DNA from: a virus
Direction: 5' to 3' (one strand)
Length of the DNA stretch: 22,832 nucleotides
IMG/VR virus record: IMGVR_UViG_3300020472_000183
Span: 1 to 22,832 of that record
The notes under the pieces were generated by a model, which ran no database searches, was not told the origin of the DNA, and saw nothing but the letters and a program-made list of their open reading frames with translations. The position numbers and the translations under genes were made by a program. This document shows positions 1 through 7,877 of the stretch, piece by piece. How positions within the stretch are numbered: position 1 is the stretch's first letter; each line of letters begins with the position of its first letter.

Positions 1-123
1 CAGATTCTTCTTAATAACAATGATGACTTCTCAAGATTCATCATTATGATTTGGAGTCTCTTTGCTGGTTTTGAAATTCTTAATAAGGACTTCATAACCG
101 TTGCTTACTCATTCGTATATTGA
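1..123 (+). CDS. C-terminal fragment of an upstream gene, unknown function
   Basis: An open frame enters from the left edge and runs 40 codons to TGA at 121-123. The visible end is mixed hydrophobic and acidic, with a stretch rich in I, M, W, L and F (about residues 14-24) and the ending VAYSFVY. The start and most of the protein lie outside the window, so no function can be given. The Shine-Dalgarno of the next gene overlaps this stop codon, which suggests the two genes share a transcript and are translated in sequence. Its reality rests on the open frame reaching the edge and on the tight junction. Confidence 0.6.
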   Translation, partial: QILLNNNDDFSRFIIMIWSLFAGFEILNKDFITVAYSFVY

Positions 124-129
124 GGAGGT
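122..129 (+). promoter_or_regulatory. Strong Shine-Dalgarno (GAGGAGGT)
   Basis: GAGGAGGT lies 8 bases before the ATG at 138 and overlaps the TGA of the preceding gene. Most other genes in the window lack any recognisable Shine-Dalgarno, so this one marks the downstream structural gene as probably highly translated. Confidence 0.8.
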
Positions 130-137
130 AACTAATA

Positions 138-773
138 ATGGCTAAAAAGATATACCCCGGTAACTGGGTCACAAACTTAAGTAGTTACCAAGGCCAGCCA
201 GTCGTGGCTTGCCCAGGTCGTGTTTATTACCACAAGGTTGGTTATGCATTAGTAACTTCTACAGGAGCTACTGAATTTGCAGTTACCATCCCTAGTCCTG
301 ATATGCGTGGCGACGACAAAGTTCGTGCCGACATCACAGGATTAACAATTCCATCAGGAGCAAACGTATACCACGTAGGTCTTCGTGTTCCTGATATGCG
401 TAAAGATCTTGGAGTTGGTACTGCCGCTTCTGGTCTAGTTGGTACTAACGGCGACACTATTGCAGTAAAAGATGCTGCTGCCTCAGCGGCTGCTACCATC
501 TCAACTACTGTTGTTTCCTCTCCAACTATTGCAGTTGCAAGTTTAACTATTGCACCAACATCTGGAAAGAAAGGAATCGTAACCGCAGCAGTTCTTGCAG
601 GAGCAGAGACTCTTAAGGTCTATGTTCGTAATGCAGCAGGTAATGGTACTGGAAGTGCTTTATCTTCTACACAAACTGGTGGTACACCAATCATCGTTGA
701 AGTTTCATACTTCATAGACGATGAGGTTGCTGGATTGGATGATACATACATCCCATTCATCACAGAGACCTAA
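138..773 (+). CDS. Probable virion structural protein (211 aa)
   Basis: A 211-residue protein rich in Ala, Thr, Val and Gly with alternating beta-strand-like segments, no signal peptide and no membrane segment. The N-terminus is MAKKIYPGNWVTNLSSYQG. The composition resembles small beta-rich virion proteins such as head-decoration or tail-tube subunits; I recognise no specific family. The strong Shine-Dalgarno at 122-129 and an intrinsic terminator just after the stop (799-827) fit a gene needed in many copies, as a major particle component would be. It is similar in composition, but not obviously in sequence, to the 178-residue protein at 3304-3840. The structural role is inferred from composition, expression signals and context. 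Confidence 0.7.
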   Translation: MAKKIYPGNWVTNLSSYQGQPVVACPGRVYYHKVGYALVTSTGATEFAVTIPSPDMRGDDKVRADITGLTIPSGANVYHVGLRVPDMRKDLGVGTAASGLVGTNGDTIAVKDAAASAAATISTTVVSSPTIAVASLTIAPTSGKKGIVTAAVLAGAETLKVYVRNAAGNGTGSALSSTQTGGTPIIVEVSYFIDDEVAGLDDTYIPFITET

Positions 774-798
774 ATTACTAGGTTTTCTCACTACAATA

Positions 799-827
799 AG
801 AGCATCTCTTACGGGGTGCTCTTTTTT
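799..827 (+). terminator. Intrinsic terminator after the first structural gene
   Basis: AGAGCATC (799-806) pairs with GGTGCTCT (815-822) with one G-T wobble across an 8-base loop, followed by a six-T run (822-827). The hairpin begins 25 bases after the stop at 773 and ends only 5 bases before the ATG of the next gene. Confidence 0.8.
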
Positions 828-832
828 AATTT

Positions 833-1261
833 ATGGCGTTATATCAAAATCAAAAAAACGGTCAGGTTGTCGAGTTCATTGGACATCACGACAAAGACTG
901 GGCAATGGTCAAGAATGCAGCAGGTGTAGTTCAATACGTCGCCTTGGAGGACTTAGTTTCATACGAAGCAAATAAAGGTCGAACAGGTCAGAAAGTTGAA
1001 CCCGTCATCATAGACGAGAAGGATGAAGATAAACTTCCTGAAGCCGTCATCCCTGCCGATACAAGACTGAATGTCAATGTTGCTACTGCTGAAGCATTAG
1101 CCAAGCAAGTTAAAGGTATTGGCTATGCCACTGCTAAGAAGATCATTGAATTGAGATTGTCTTTACCTGCAGAAAGGTTCTCGAAATTAGATCAACTTAA
1201 AAAGATCGCAAGAGTTGACTGGGAAGAGGTATTTAAAGAAGACCTTATCTACATTGCCTAG
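833..1261 (+). CDS. Helix-hairpin-helix protein (142 aa), probably virion-associated
   Basis: The N-terminal part (residues 1-48) is short-stranded and could be a small SH3-like barrel. An acidic linker follows (about 58-72). Residues 78-132 match a ComEA-like helix-hairpin-helix: the Asn-Val-Asn-Val-Ala-Thr-Ala lead, the hairpin GIG (95-97) followed by ATAKKI, then a second helix pair around FSKLDQLKKI. This fold usually binds DNA backbone without sequence specificity. In a virion cluster it might act in head completion, DNA ejection or packaging; that role is inference. The ATG at 833 has no Shine-Dalgarno and directly follows the terminator's T-run, so the message may be leaderless or come from read-through. 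Confidence 0.75.
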   Translation: MALYQNQKNGQVVEFIGHHDKDWAMVKNAAGVVQYVALEDLVSYEANKGRTGQKVEPVIIDEKDEDKLPEAVIPADTRLNVNVATAEALAKQVKGIGYATAKKIIELRLSLPAERFSKLDQLKKIARVDWEEVFKEDLIYIA

Positions 1262-1264
1262 AAT

Positions 1265-1282
1265 AAAGCGAAAGTCGCTTTT
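1265..1282 (+). terminator. Short hairpin between two genes, possible weak terminator
   Basis: AAAGCGA (1265-1271) and TCGCTTT (1275-1281) form a perfect 7-bp stem with a 3-base loop, followed by only a short T tract. It fills the 28-base gap between adjacent genes and may attenuate transcription or stabilise the 3' end. Confidence 0.4.
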
Positions 1283-1289
1283 ATAGAGA

Positions 1290-1775
1290 TTGGAGCTTAA
1301 CGACTACGACAAAAGCCGTACAAGGTTCCATCTTGGCTACAACACCGGAGCAAATTTGCCTGCCGGTGATATCGCTCGCTTAGAAGAAGCACTAGCTCGT
1401 GTTCCTGATAGTTATTTCTATGACAGGATCATTGAACATTTGAATCGTTGCGACAAGGCTTACAGATTATCTCAGGTATTTAAGTCTGAGACATCTCCAC
1501 AGCCAAATATGATTCAAAGAATCACAGGGGATACTGACAGGCAGATAATGCAGTCAGATCCTATTAAGGCTGATAAAACATATCGTGAAATCTATCTTCG
1601 TGAAGTCGATCGATTAGCTGAGACATTATATGTCGCTAATTACAGACGAGAGGAGGTAAGACGTTATGCATTTGATCGGTCTGGTGCTGAATTTATCATG
1701 GCGGTAAAAGGTCCAGCTGATACGGCGGTTGGAACAAGAGTTGCACAAGCCGTTGGATCACAAAACTGGAGGTAA
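1290..1775 (+). CDS. Conserved-looking phage protein (161 aa), TTG start
   Basis: No ATG is available: a stop lies in frame just upstream (1284-1286), and the first sensible codon is TTG at 1290, giving MELNDYDKSRTRFHLGYN. The protein is soluble, charged and largely helical. One segment (about 24-60) is rich in leucine and arginine around an RLEEALARVPDSYFYDRI stretch, and another near 100-130 contains YREIYLREVDRLAETLYV. It resembles short connector or neck-like proteins of cyanophage virion clusters as I recall them, but I cannot name a family. It is followed by a 6-base gap and a gene with a good Shine-Dalgarno (GGAGGTAA) that overlaps this gene's stop. Confidence 0.7.
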   Translation: MELNDYDKSRTRFHLGYNTGANLPAGDIARLEEALARVPDSYFYDRIIEHLNRCDKAYRLSQVFKSETSPQPNMIQRITGDTDRQIMQSDPIKADKTYREIYLREVDRLAETLYVANYRREEVRRYAFDRSGAEFIMAVKGPADTAVGTRVAQAVGSQNWR

Positions 1776-1781
1776 CTATTC

Positions 1782-2810
1782 ATGGGTAATAAAAATGTGA
1801 AGAGAAACATTAATCCAAATCCTTTTTGGCGGGCAGGCTTCTTGGGCCCTGATCAAACTAAACCTTTTGATTGGAATCAGAGAGGCTTGCAGAACGAGCA
1901 GGAGCCCAATCGGAATTTTGTAGACAATATTGCTAAGTATGGCCCTGGTGGAAATTTGACAGGGAGAGAAGAACTAGCACGGCAAAGACAGTTACTCAAA
2001 CTACAGAGACTTAAAGAAGAAGGCCATCCTTGGGCGATGAAGCCTGAAAACCAACAATATTACGATTCAGGTGTTGTCAATATCGAAGGTGCTAAAGCAA
2101 ATATAGGTAGCAGTTCATTTACTGGAGGTGGAGATCAATCTAGTGCACCAACAGTTAATCCTGGGGCTGACAGAGAAAGAAACCAGCAGTCGGACATGGC
2201 GGCAATGCTTCAGCAGTACGGAAAAGTTCCACTTGATCCTGCTGGTGGTGCAGTCATGGGCGCTGCTATAGGCTTAGGAGCTAGCGGTGGCAAGGCTTTA
2301 CCTACATTACTAGGTGCAGGTGCTGGGTATCTTTTAGCAAGAAGTAACAGCATTTTACTTCCCGGACAAAAACCTGAAGGAGAAAGTGAAGCATTTGATG
2401 CTAGTCAGGCTATAGATGGAACGGCTCCAGTTGAATCTCAAACAGAAGTAGTGTCACAAGAAAAGGCAGATATCTCAGGGATGTATCCAGGGGTTGATCA
2501 GCTAGGTGAAGGAGGAATGGCCTTTGCTCCCGGATTTACGAATGCAGCAGCCAACAGAAGCAATACGTTTGGACAGGATGTAACTACGTTATTAGCTCAA
2601 TCAGCAAAGACGACAGGAGATCAAGTGCAAGGTGGCAACATGCAACCACAAATTGGAACCGTTGCCGGAGTTGCCGGACTGGAGGTTCCTGCCCCTGGAG
2701 GACAACCTGGAAATGTTCCTAACCCAGCTGATGAATTGGTGGCATCATTCAGTAAAGGACGAGTACCTCAATACATATATCAAACTCTCGGCGGAGGATC
2801 TTTGGTATGA
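1782..2810 (+). CDS. Gly/Ala-rich putative internal virion protein (342 aa)
   Basis: The start is supported by GGAGGTAA about 8 bases before the ATG. The N-terminal third is polar, rich in N, Q, P and R, with a basic amphipathic helix at about 61-80. Residues 154-187 are a run of Gly and Ala with hydrophobic residues (GGAVMGAAIGLGASGG, then LPTLLGAGAGYLLA), which could insert in a membrane. The rest is low-complexity, acidic and Gln/Pro/Gly-rich. This arrangement suits an internal or ejected virion protein that touches a membrane during infection, but I recognise no family and the role is inferred. The stop overlaps the next ATG (ATGA at 2807-2810), indicating translational coupling. Confidence 0.65.
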   Translation: MGNKNVKRNINPNPFWRAGFLGPDQTKPFDWNQRGLQNEQEPNRNFVDNIAKYGPGGNLTGREELARQRQLLKLQRLKEEGHPWAMKPENQQYYDSGVVNIEGAKANIGSSSFTGGGDQSSAPTVNPGADRERNQQSDMAAMLQQYGKVPLDPAGGAVMGAAIGLGASGGKALPTLLGAGAGYLLARSNSILLPGQKPEGESEAFDASQAIDGTAPVESQTEVVSQEKADISGMYPGVDQLGEGGMAFAPGFTNAAANRSNTFGQDVTTLLAQSAKTTGDQVQGGNMQPQIGTVAGVAGLEVPAPGGQPGNVPNPADELVASFSKGRVPQYIYQTLGGGSLV

Positions 2811-3250
2811 CTAGATCTAGAAGACCCGAGCACATGAAATACAAAGAAGGTGCTAGGAGATCCTTCCGACCAAATGAGTGGTACGTCGACAAAAGGAGAG
2901 AACGAGAAGCTAATAATTTCTTGGCAGGTTCGAAAGGTGGAGTTCCTAACAATCCGGCGAATATAAGATCATTCGAGCCAATACCTGCGCCTATAGACCC
3001 TGCTAGATCAATGCAAGGTGATCAAGTCGTCAGAAGAAATCCATATGGTGACGGAGAGCAAATTATTGATGGTGAAAGAGCCTTATGGAGAAGGCCTAAT
3101 CAACGAGGTTCATCCTTTGATCCTCCTCCTGTTCCTGTCGAAAGAACTGGGAAAGTGAGACGACCAAATGATAAAAAAGCCAGAAAAGGAACGAGTACAT
3201 CGATTGGCCTTATGAATACTGGTCCTCTTAGAGATGTCTCACATTTTTAA
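2807..3250 (+). CDS. Basic, Arg/Pro-rich hypothetical protein (147 aa)
   Basis: The ATG overlaps the upstream stop (ATGA), and GGAGG at 2793-2797 is a plausible Shine-Dalgarno. The protein is strongly basic at both ends, with RSRRPEHMKYKEGARRSF near the start and KVRRPNDKKARKG near the end, and Pro-rich in between. It has no membrane segment or known domain. The composition suggests a disordered protein that may bind DNA or acidic partners inside the capsid; that is a guess. The gene is real with fair confidence because of the coupling and the absence of alternative frames. Confidence 0.6.
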   Translation: MTRSRRPEHMKYKEGARRSFRPNEWYVDKRREREANNFLAGSKGGVPNNPANIRSFEPIPAPIDPARSMQGDQVVRRNPYGDGEQIIDGERALWRRPNQRGSSFDPPPVPVERTGKVRRPNDKKARKGTSTSIGLMNTGPLRDVSHF

Positions 3251-3303
3251 TTTGAATTTTCAGTATTCAATTCTCAGTAAACTTTGTATAGATGGGTAAT
3301 TAA

Positions 3304-3840
3304 ATGGCAACGAGTAGTTCAAACAAAATGCCACTGTTGGTCGACAGGCCAATGCATTCTTTCGCGACGATTGGAGGAACTGCGGCATTAACAACAGCAA
3401 CAAATCTGAATACGCCTGGCACAGCCGGTTGTGTACTGCTTGTTGATTGTTCAGGAAACGACGGTGCTGTGGTAGATAGCTTATCTATCCTCGCCTTAGA
3501 AGCAAATACGACGGCAAGAGCTGTTCTAGCTTTCTTGAGTACAGCAACAACGGCTGCGAGTATAACGACTGCTAATACTGCATACGTAGCAGGAGCGACC
3601 ATTGGATCTACTGCAAAAGGTGACAGGACAAATGTTCCATTACCTGCTTTATCTGTTCCAGTACCGAATTTAGCGAGCCCAGCTGCAACAGTTAATTCAT
3701 ATCCCAACGAATTAGAGAAGAAGAATACAGGTTTATATATTCCTTCCGGTGCATTGCTTTATGTCGGAGTTGATCAGGCAATAGCAGCACCTAGTGCAAA
3801 TACCAGAGTTCATGTTTTTGCCCAAGGCGGATTCTTCTAA
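3304..3840 (+). CDS. Probable virion structural protein (178 aa)
   Basis: An Ala/Thr/Val-rich, beta-strand-like protein with no signal peptide or membrane segment, ending in HVFAQGGFF. It has the feel of a small head-decoration, tail-tube or fibre-base subunit and sits among other virion genes; the exact role is unknown. The ATG has no Shine-Dalgarno. A 53-base gap precedes it, containing a possible weak TATAGA element at 3287-3292 and a TTGAAT/ATTCAA hairpin at 3252-3270, too weak to annotate separately. Only three bases separate its stop from the next ATG. Confidence 0.65.
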   Translation: MATSSSNKMPLLVDRPMHSFATIGGTAALTTATNLNTPGTAGCVLLVDCSGNDGAVVDSLSILALEANTTARAVLAFLSTATTAASITTANTAYVAGATIGSTAKGDRTNVPLPALSVPVPNLASPAATVNSYPNELEKKNTGLYIPSGALLYVGVDQAIAAPSANTRVHVFAQGGFF

Positions 3841-3843
3841 ACC

Positions 3844-5904
3844 ATGCCATCACTTGTCGATAGCGGAGCTTATTTAGACCAGCTCTATCAAGAAAAATTT
3901 GGTAGAGTTCCAGATGCTGAAGGTAAGGCATATTGGAAGGCTGAGTTAGAGTCTGGAAAGACAAGTCCAGAAAAGATTGCTCAGATATTTGATAATACTG
4001 ACGAAGCAAAACAAGTTAAAGAATCAAAGGCACAGGAAACTAGAGATTTCCTTGAGAAGACCTATGCAGAAGAATTAGGTCGAGAGCCAGATACATCAGG
4101 AGCAGAATATTGGGCTAATGAAATAACTTCAGGAAGGCAAACTCAAACTGATGTCCTTAGAAACATCAGGGGAAGTGAAGAATATCAAGAACAGCGAGAG
4201 CCGGAAGGTATTCCCGAGGAATGGGGGAGACCAGCCTCTGAAGAGCAATGGCAGCAACAATACGACAATCAATTCAATTCAGCAGTAGGTGATATTGCTG
4301 AACCACAGTTAGAGGAAGAAGAATCTGTACCAGAAGATCAAGAAGCGCCTGCATCTGATATCCGATATGACCCAGAGAGCGAGAAAGGAAAAAAGGGAGC
4401 TATCAATGATATTTATCGAGATATTTTAGGTAGAGATAGTGACCAAGGTGGTGCCGACTATTGGTATGACGAACTCGAATCAGGTAGACAGACTCTCGAT
4501 GACATTAGATCTAATATTGGAAGGTCAGAAGAAGCTTCGAATGTAGAAAGCAACAAAGCATTTATTGAGGAACAATATCAACAGGGCTTGGATCGAGATT
4601 CTGATGCAGGCGGGATGAGTCACTGGCTTAAGGATTTAGCTACAGGCCAGTCTCGTGACGACGTTGCTGCTAATATTCGTCGTTCGGATGAATATTCAAC
4701 TCAAGCAGATGATTACTTGGATGGACTATACGAAAATATTCTAGAAAGAGATCCAGACGACGAAGGTATGGAATACTGGAGAAATGAATTAGTTAGTGGT
4801 AATCAGACAAGAGAGGAGGTTAAGTCAAATATCAACAGAAGTGATGAAAAATGGTTAGGAGATACGTACAAGGAATTACTCGGCAGGTCTCTTGGCAATG
4901 AAGGTAGAGATTACTGGCTTGATGATATAGAACAAGGACAAACAAGGGATCAAGTTATTGCCAATATAAAAAGATCAAGTGAATACTTGAATCGGCAAGA
5001 GAAGGCATGTCCCACTGGACAACATCTGGAAAATGGGGTTTGTGTTAATGATGCAGTTACAGAATGTCCCGATGGTCAGCGCTTAGAGAATGGTCAGTGC
5101 GTTGATGATGTGATATTTTGCACAATGGAACTGTGTCCTGACGGACAATCTAAAAATGAAAACTGTGAATGTGTAGATACCGAAGAGACAGAATGTCCTG
5201 CCGGTCAAACAAGAAATGCTTCTGGGGTATGTGTGCCTGACCAACATGGTGATCCAGAAGAATGTCCTTCCGGCCAAACAAGAAATGCTGCTGGGGTATG
5301 CGTAGTAGATGAGGCAGAAGAAGTAACAGAATGTCCAGATGGATACGTTAGGAATGAATATGGTGCTTGTGTAGAAAAAGCTGGTACATGGACAGGAGAA
5401 GATCCAACTGAAGACGATGATATTGGCAACTGGATGGGAGATGATCCAACCAATAAAATAAAAAACGAAGGAGATGAAACTAAGAAACCTTTAAGTACTA
5501 CTGATGCACTCAATACGACAGAGGTGCTGGGAGGTAGGATGCCTAAACGAGGTGCTAATCCAGGGGATGGAGATCTCGGCTACGGAAGGGCTACTAATGA
5601 ATATCGTGATCTGTATAACGGGGTTGGATATAGTGAATTGAAATCCAGATATGGAAGATTAAAGACAGATTACGATTCCGCGAGAAGGGAGGCAGACTCT
5701 TATCGTGATGCTCAGCGCGAAGACGAGACATCAAGGTTACGCAGTGGTATTACAGTTGGAGGGGCTCCAGGGTCTAGAAGAACTGATCTTCGATCAGGTA
5801 ACACGGCTACCTCTGATCGATCAAGAAGAAGAGGTGTGTCGACTCGTTCAAACAGAGACAGAGATAGATCACCTAGTATGCAAGGCATTAGATCAGGTTT
5901 TTAA
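3844..5904 (+). CDS. Large repeat protein: six DUF4214-like plus six Cys-rich repeats (686 aa)
   Basis: Six copies of an about 50-residue helical unit occur at about 7-58, 65-115, 185-232, 236-285, 287-336 and 337-384. Each has the pattern of a Tyr-rich helix, LGR-x-PD, an acidic or Gly turn, YW, an ESG turn and IRxxI-RS-EE. This matches DUF4214, a family frequent in cyanobacterial surface proteins and cyanophage virions. An acidic linker (about 116-184) splits copies 2 and 3. Residues 389-510 hold six short units of the form CPxGQxxxNGxCV, EGF- or knottin-like. The tail (about 580-686) is Arg/Ser-rich, basic and disordered. There is no signal peptide. It is probably a tail or fibre-associated virion protein contacting the host envelope; the role is inferred. 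Confidence 0.75.
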   Translation: MPSLVDSGAYLDQLYQEKFGRVPDAEGKAYWKAELESGKTSPEKIAQIFDNTDEAKQVKESKAQETRDFLEKTYAEELGREPDTSGAEYWANEITSGRQTQTDVLRNIRGSEEYQEQREPEGIPEEWGRPASEEQWQQQYDNQFNSAVGDIAEPQLEEEESVPEDQEAPASDIRYDPESEKGKKGAINDIYRDILGRDSDQGGADYWYDELESGRQTLDDIRSNIGRSEEASNVESNKAFIEEQYQQGLDRDSDAGGMSHWLKDLATGQSRDDVAANIRRSDEYSTQADDYLDGLYENILERDPDDEGMEYWRNELVSGNQTREEVKSNINRSDEKWLGDTYKELLGRSLGNEGRDYWLDDIEQGQTRDQVIANIKRSSEYLNRQEKACPTGQHLENGVCVNDAVTECPDGQRLENGQCVDDVIFCTMELCPDGQSKNENCECVDTEETECPAGQTRNASGVCVPDQHGDPEECPSGQTRNAAGVCVVDEAEEVTECPDGYVRNEYGACVEKAGTWTGEDPTEDDDIGNWMGDDPTNKIKNEGDETKKPLSTTDALNTTEVLGGRMPKRGANPGDGDLGYGRATNEYRDLYNGVGYSELKSRYGRLKTDYDSARREADSYRDAQREDETSRLRSGITVGGAPGSRRTDLRSGNTATSDRSRRRGVSTRSNRDRDRSPSMQGIRSGF

Positions 5905-5907
5905 GTC

Positions 5908-7326
5908 ATGGCAAAAGGTCTAGGAAGCCTAAGCCAAGGTTTCGGACTAAAGCCGGTCACGAAGGGACTTGGATTGAACAAAGCAAGAGGGCTTTACCCC
6001 AGTAAGGGGCAGGGTTTAGGTCTCTATGGCACTGCTCAATTCCCAACAATATTAGAAGCATATAATCGAGAATCTGATTACAAGAGGTGGCAATTAGGAC
6101 AAGCGTATTATTTCGGAACAGGTAGAAGTTGGGATGATTTATCTATTTACAGCAACAGTCGATTCACGACGGGTGCTGTTAGTGGTGTCTCTAAAGATAT
6201 TGTCACGATGTTTCCCAGTGAAACTAGTCCAGAAAAAACTTGGTATGTAGGGCAAAGAACAAGGGGGAGCATAATCTTACCTCAACCTTTAACTGCTTCT
6301 CAGATATCAACCAATACAAGCGATCCTAATCCTGCTAATCATACGTTGACTTACAACGTGAGTGGTGTATTAACTTCTGCTCAGGTTGGAATCTTTTCTA
6401 TTTTTATTGGCGATCAATTTGAAGATACAGCTTCTGGAACAACTTACCCAGATAATGTTATTTCCAAGCCTGAAGGTAGTGTTGCTCTTACCTTGATAGC
6501 AGCTAATACAGGTTCGATGACATTAGTGTTTGATTTGTCTAAAGCATATGGAAGAGTAAAAGATAATCAAACTATTTATTGGAAAAAATTACCATATGAT
6601 CCATCTAATCCAAACGTATGGAACACAGGTGGAAGTCGTCACCTCTGCTCATCAACGAAACTATTTTGTTGTTGTCCTGATCATCTAGGAGGAGCCTTAG
6701 CAAACTTAGAATTTCCAAAAGGTGAAGTAGATCAAGACATGTTCCCTTTACCTAATGCAAGCAGGAATGTTCAAGCTGCTTGGGAAAGACAAGGTGCTGG
6801 TTATTACAGACAGTGGCGTAGTTTGAATAGCAGAGTAGATACGAGGCGTGAATGCAAGCATATGCATGCAATGAGGTGGGAATGTGGAATACCTTGGTAT
6901 GAACCCAATGATTTTCCAACTCAATATTACGGTGCCAATCCAGACGGTCTTTTGACAGATTCCAGCATGGAGAGAGAATTTAGTGATGAGGTTTACGACG
7001 AATACAACGCAAGACATCGTGTTAACTACGATCGATACGCATTAGCTCTAGCTGAAGTCGTTGGTTTAGAATTATTCCCTGGTACTGATGTTCGAAACAA
7101 TATCAGATCCGACGTTAGACCCATGCTATGGAATGACCACGAAGAGCCAGAAGCGAGTTGGTGCAGACTGAACGATTGGTGGTGTAAAAGAGGTACACAA
7201 GAGATAAAAATCTTTAATTCAACAGCACAGAAATTTGAAAGTACAGTAACAGTTGGAGGTGTAAGTTATCCAATGATTGAAGTCGTTAAAGAAGGATCAA
7301 ATAGCGCTCCAGTAATCGTTCCTTAG
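5908..7326 (+). CDS. Cys/His-cluster virion protein (472 aa), possible metal site
   Basis: The start ATG lies 3 bases after the preceding stop and has no Shine-Dalgarno. The N-terminus (1-45) is Gly/Leu/Lys-rich. Residues about 60-240 are beta-rich. All eight cysteines lie between 247 and 426: C247, C254, C255, C256, C316, C326, C419 and C426. Nearby histidines are H245, H259, H318 and H320. Clustered Cys/His in an otherwise Cys-free virion protein suggests zinc or iron-sulfur binding. Lambda tail-tip protein L is known to carry an iron-sulfur cluster, but I cannot show that this protein belongs to that family. It is probably a tail or baseplate component; the function is unproven. Confidence 0.7.
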   Translation: MAKGLGSLSQGFGLKPVTKGLGLNKARGLYPSKGQGLGLYGTAQFPTILEAYNRESDYKRWQLGQAYYFGTGRSWDDLSIYSNSRFTTGAVSGVSKDIVTMFPSETSPEKTWYVGQRTRGSIILPQPLTASQISTNTSDPNPANHTLTYNVSGVLTSAQVGIFSIFIGDQFEDTASGTTYPDNVISKPEGSVALTLIAANTGSMTLVFDLSKAYGRVKDNQTIYWKKLPYDPSNPNVWNTGGSRHLCSSTKLFCCCPDHLGGALANLEFPKGEVDQDMFPLPNASRNVQAAWERQGAGYYRQWRSLNSRVDTRRECKHMHAMRWECGIPWYEPNDFPTQYYGANPDGLLTDSSMEREFSDEVYDEYNARHRVNYDRYALALAEVVGLELFPGTDVRNNIRSDVRPMLWNDHEEPEASWCRLNDWWCKRGTQEIKIFNSTAQKFESTVTVGGVSYPMIEVVKEGSNSAPVIVP

Positions 7327-7346
7327 AACTTCTTAGAATAGAAAGT

Positions 7347-7877
7347 ATGGCGGCTTACCCTGAAAATACTGGTGGAATCATATCCGCTATCGAAGCTTGC
7401 ATTATTGCAGCAGGAGGTACATTGACAACGGCATACAACAATAATACTGGCGGTATCATCCAAGCCCTTGTTGCTCTTCAAACAGCAATTGCAGGAATGG
7501 GTGGTGGTTCGGCAGTTGAAATTGAACTAACAGCAGCAACAAATTTAGCGATAGGTGATGCGGTTTACATTGACGCCAATGGAAAACTTGCAAAAGCGGC
7601 TCATAACTCAACACGAGATATAGCAACAGTTGCCGGGTTAGTTCTTGAAGCGGCAACAACGAACAATACCGCAAAATTAATCTTTGCAGGAAAGATAGAT
7701 GTTACAGGCTGGTCTCAAGGAAACTTAACACCAGGGGCACGATATTTTCTGAACGGAACGGGAACAATATCCGCAACTCCTCCATCTAGTTCTAATCAAT
7801 ATGTTGTCTTAGTCGGAGAAGCCTTAACTGCAAATACAATTGCATTAAACATTGACGTTCCAGTGCTACTGAAGTAA
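7347..7877 (+). CDS. Small fibre or cement-like protein (176 aa)
   Basis: The N-terminus carries a tandem motif, ENTGGIISAIEACI at 6-19 and NNTGGIIQALVALQ at 32-45, that looks like a short helical assembly repeat. A Gly-rich hinge (50-54) follows. Residues 57-172 form a compact beta domain with the signature AIGDAVYIDANGKL, VAGLVLEAA, NLTPGARYFL and YVVLVGEAL. This small beta fold is widespread on phage fibres and capsid surfaces. The same fold appears, interrupted by a large insertion, in the 958-residue fibre downstream. It probably assembles at the base of the fibre apparatus (inference). No Shine-Dalgarno is visible. The next gene starts at the very next base after the stop. Confidence 0.7.
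   Translation: MAAYPENTGGIISAIEACIIAAGGTLTTAYNNNTGGIIQALVALQTAIAGMGGGSAVEIELTAATNLAIGDAVYIDANGKLAKAAHNSTRDIATVAGLVLEAATTNNTAKLIFAGKIDVTGWSQGNLTPGARYFLNGTGTISATPPSSSNQYVVLVGEALTANTIALNIDVPVLLK

Noticed and set aside
3252-3292. Promoter before the 178-residue structural gene
   Set aside because: The TATAGA at 3287-3292 has only a poor -35 partner at 15-base spacing, and the TTGAAT/ATTCAA hairpin is weak; too little to annotate.
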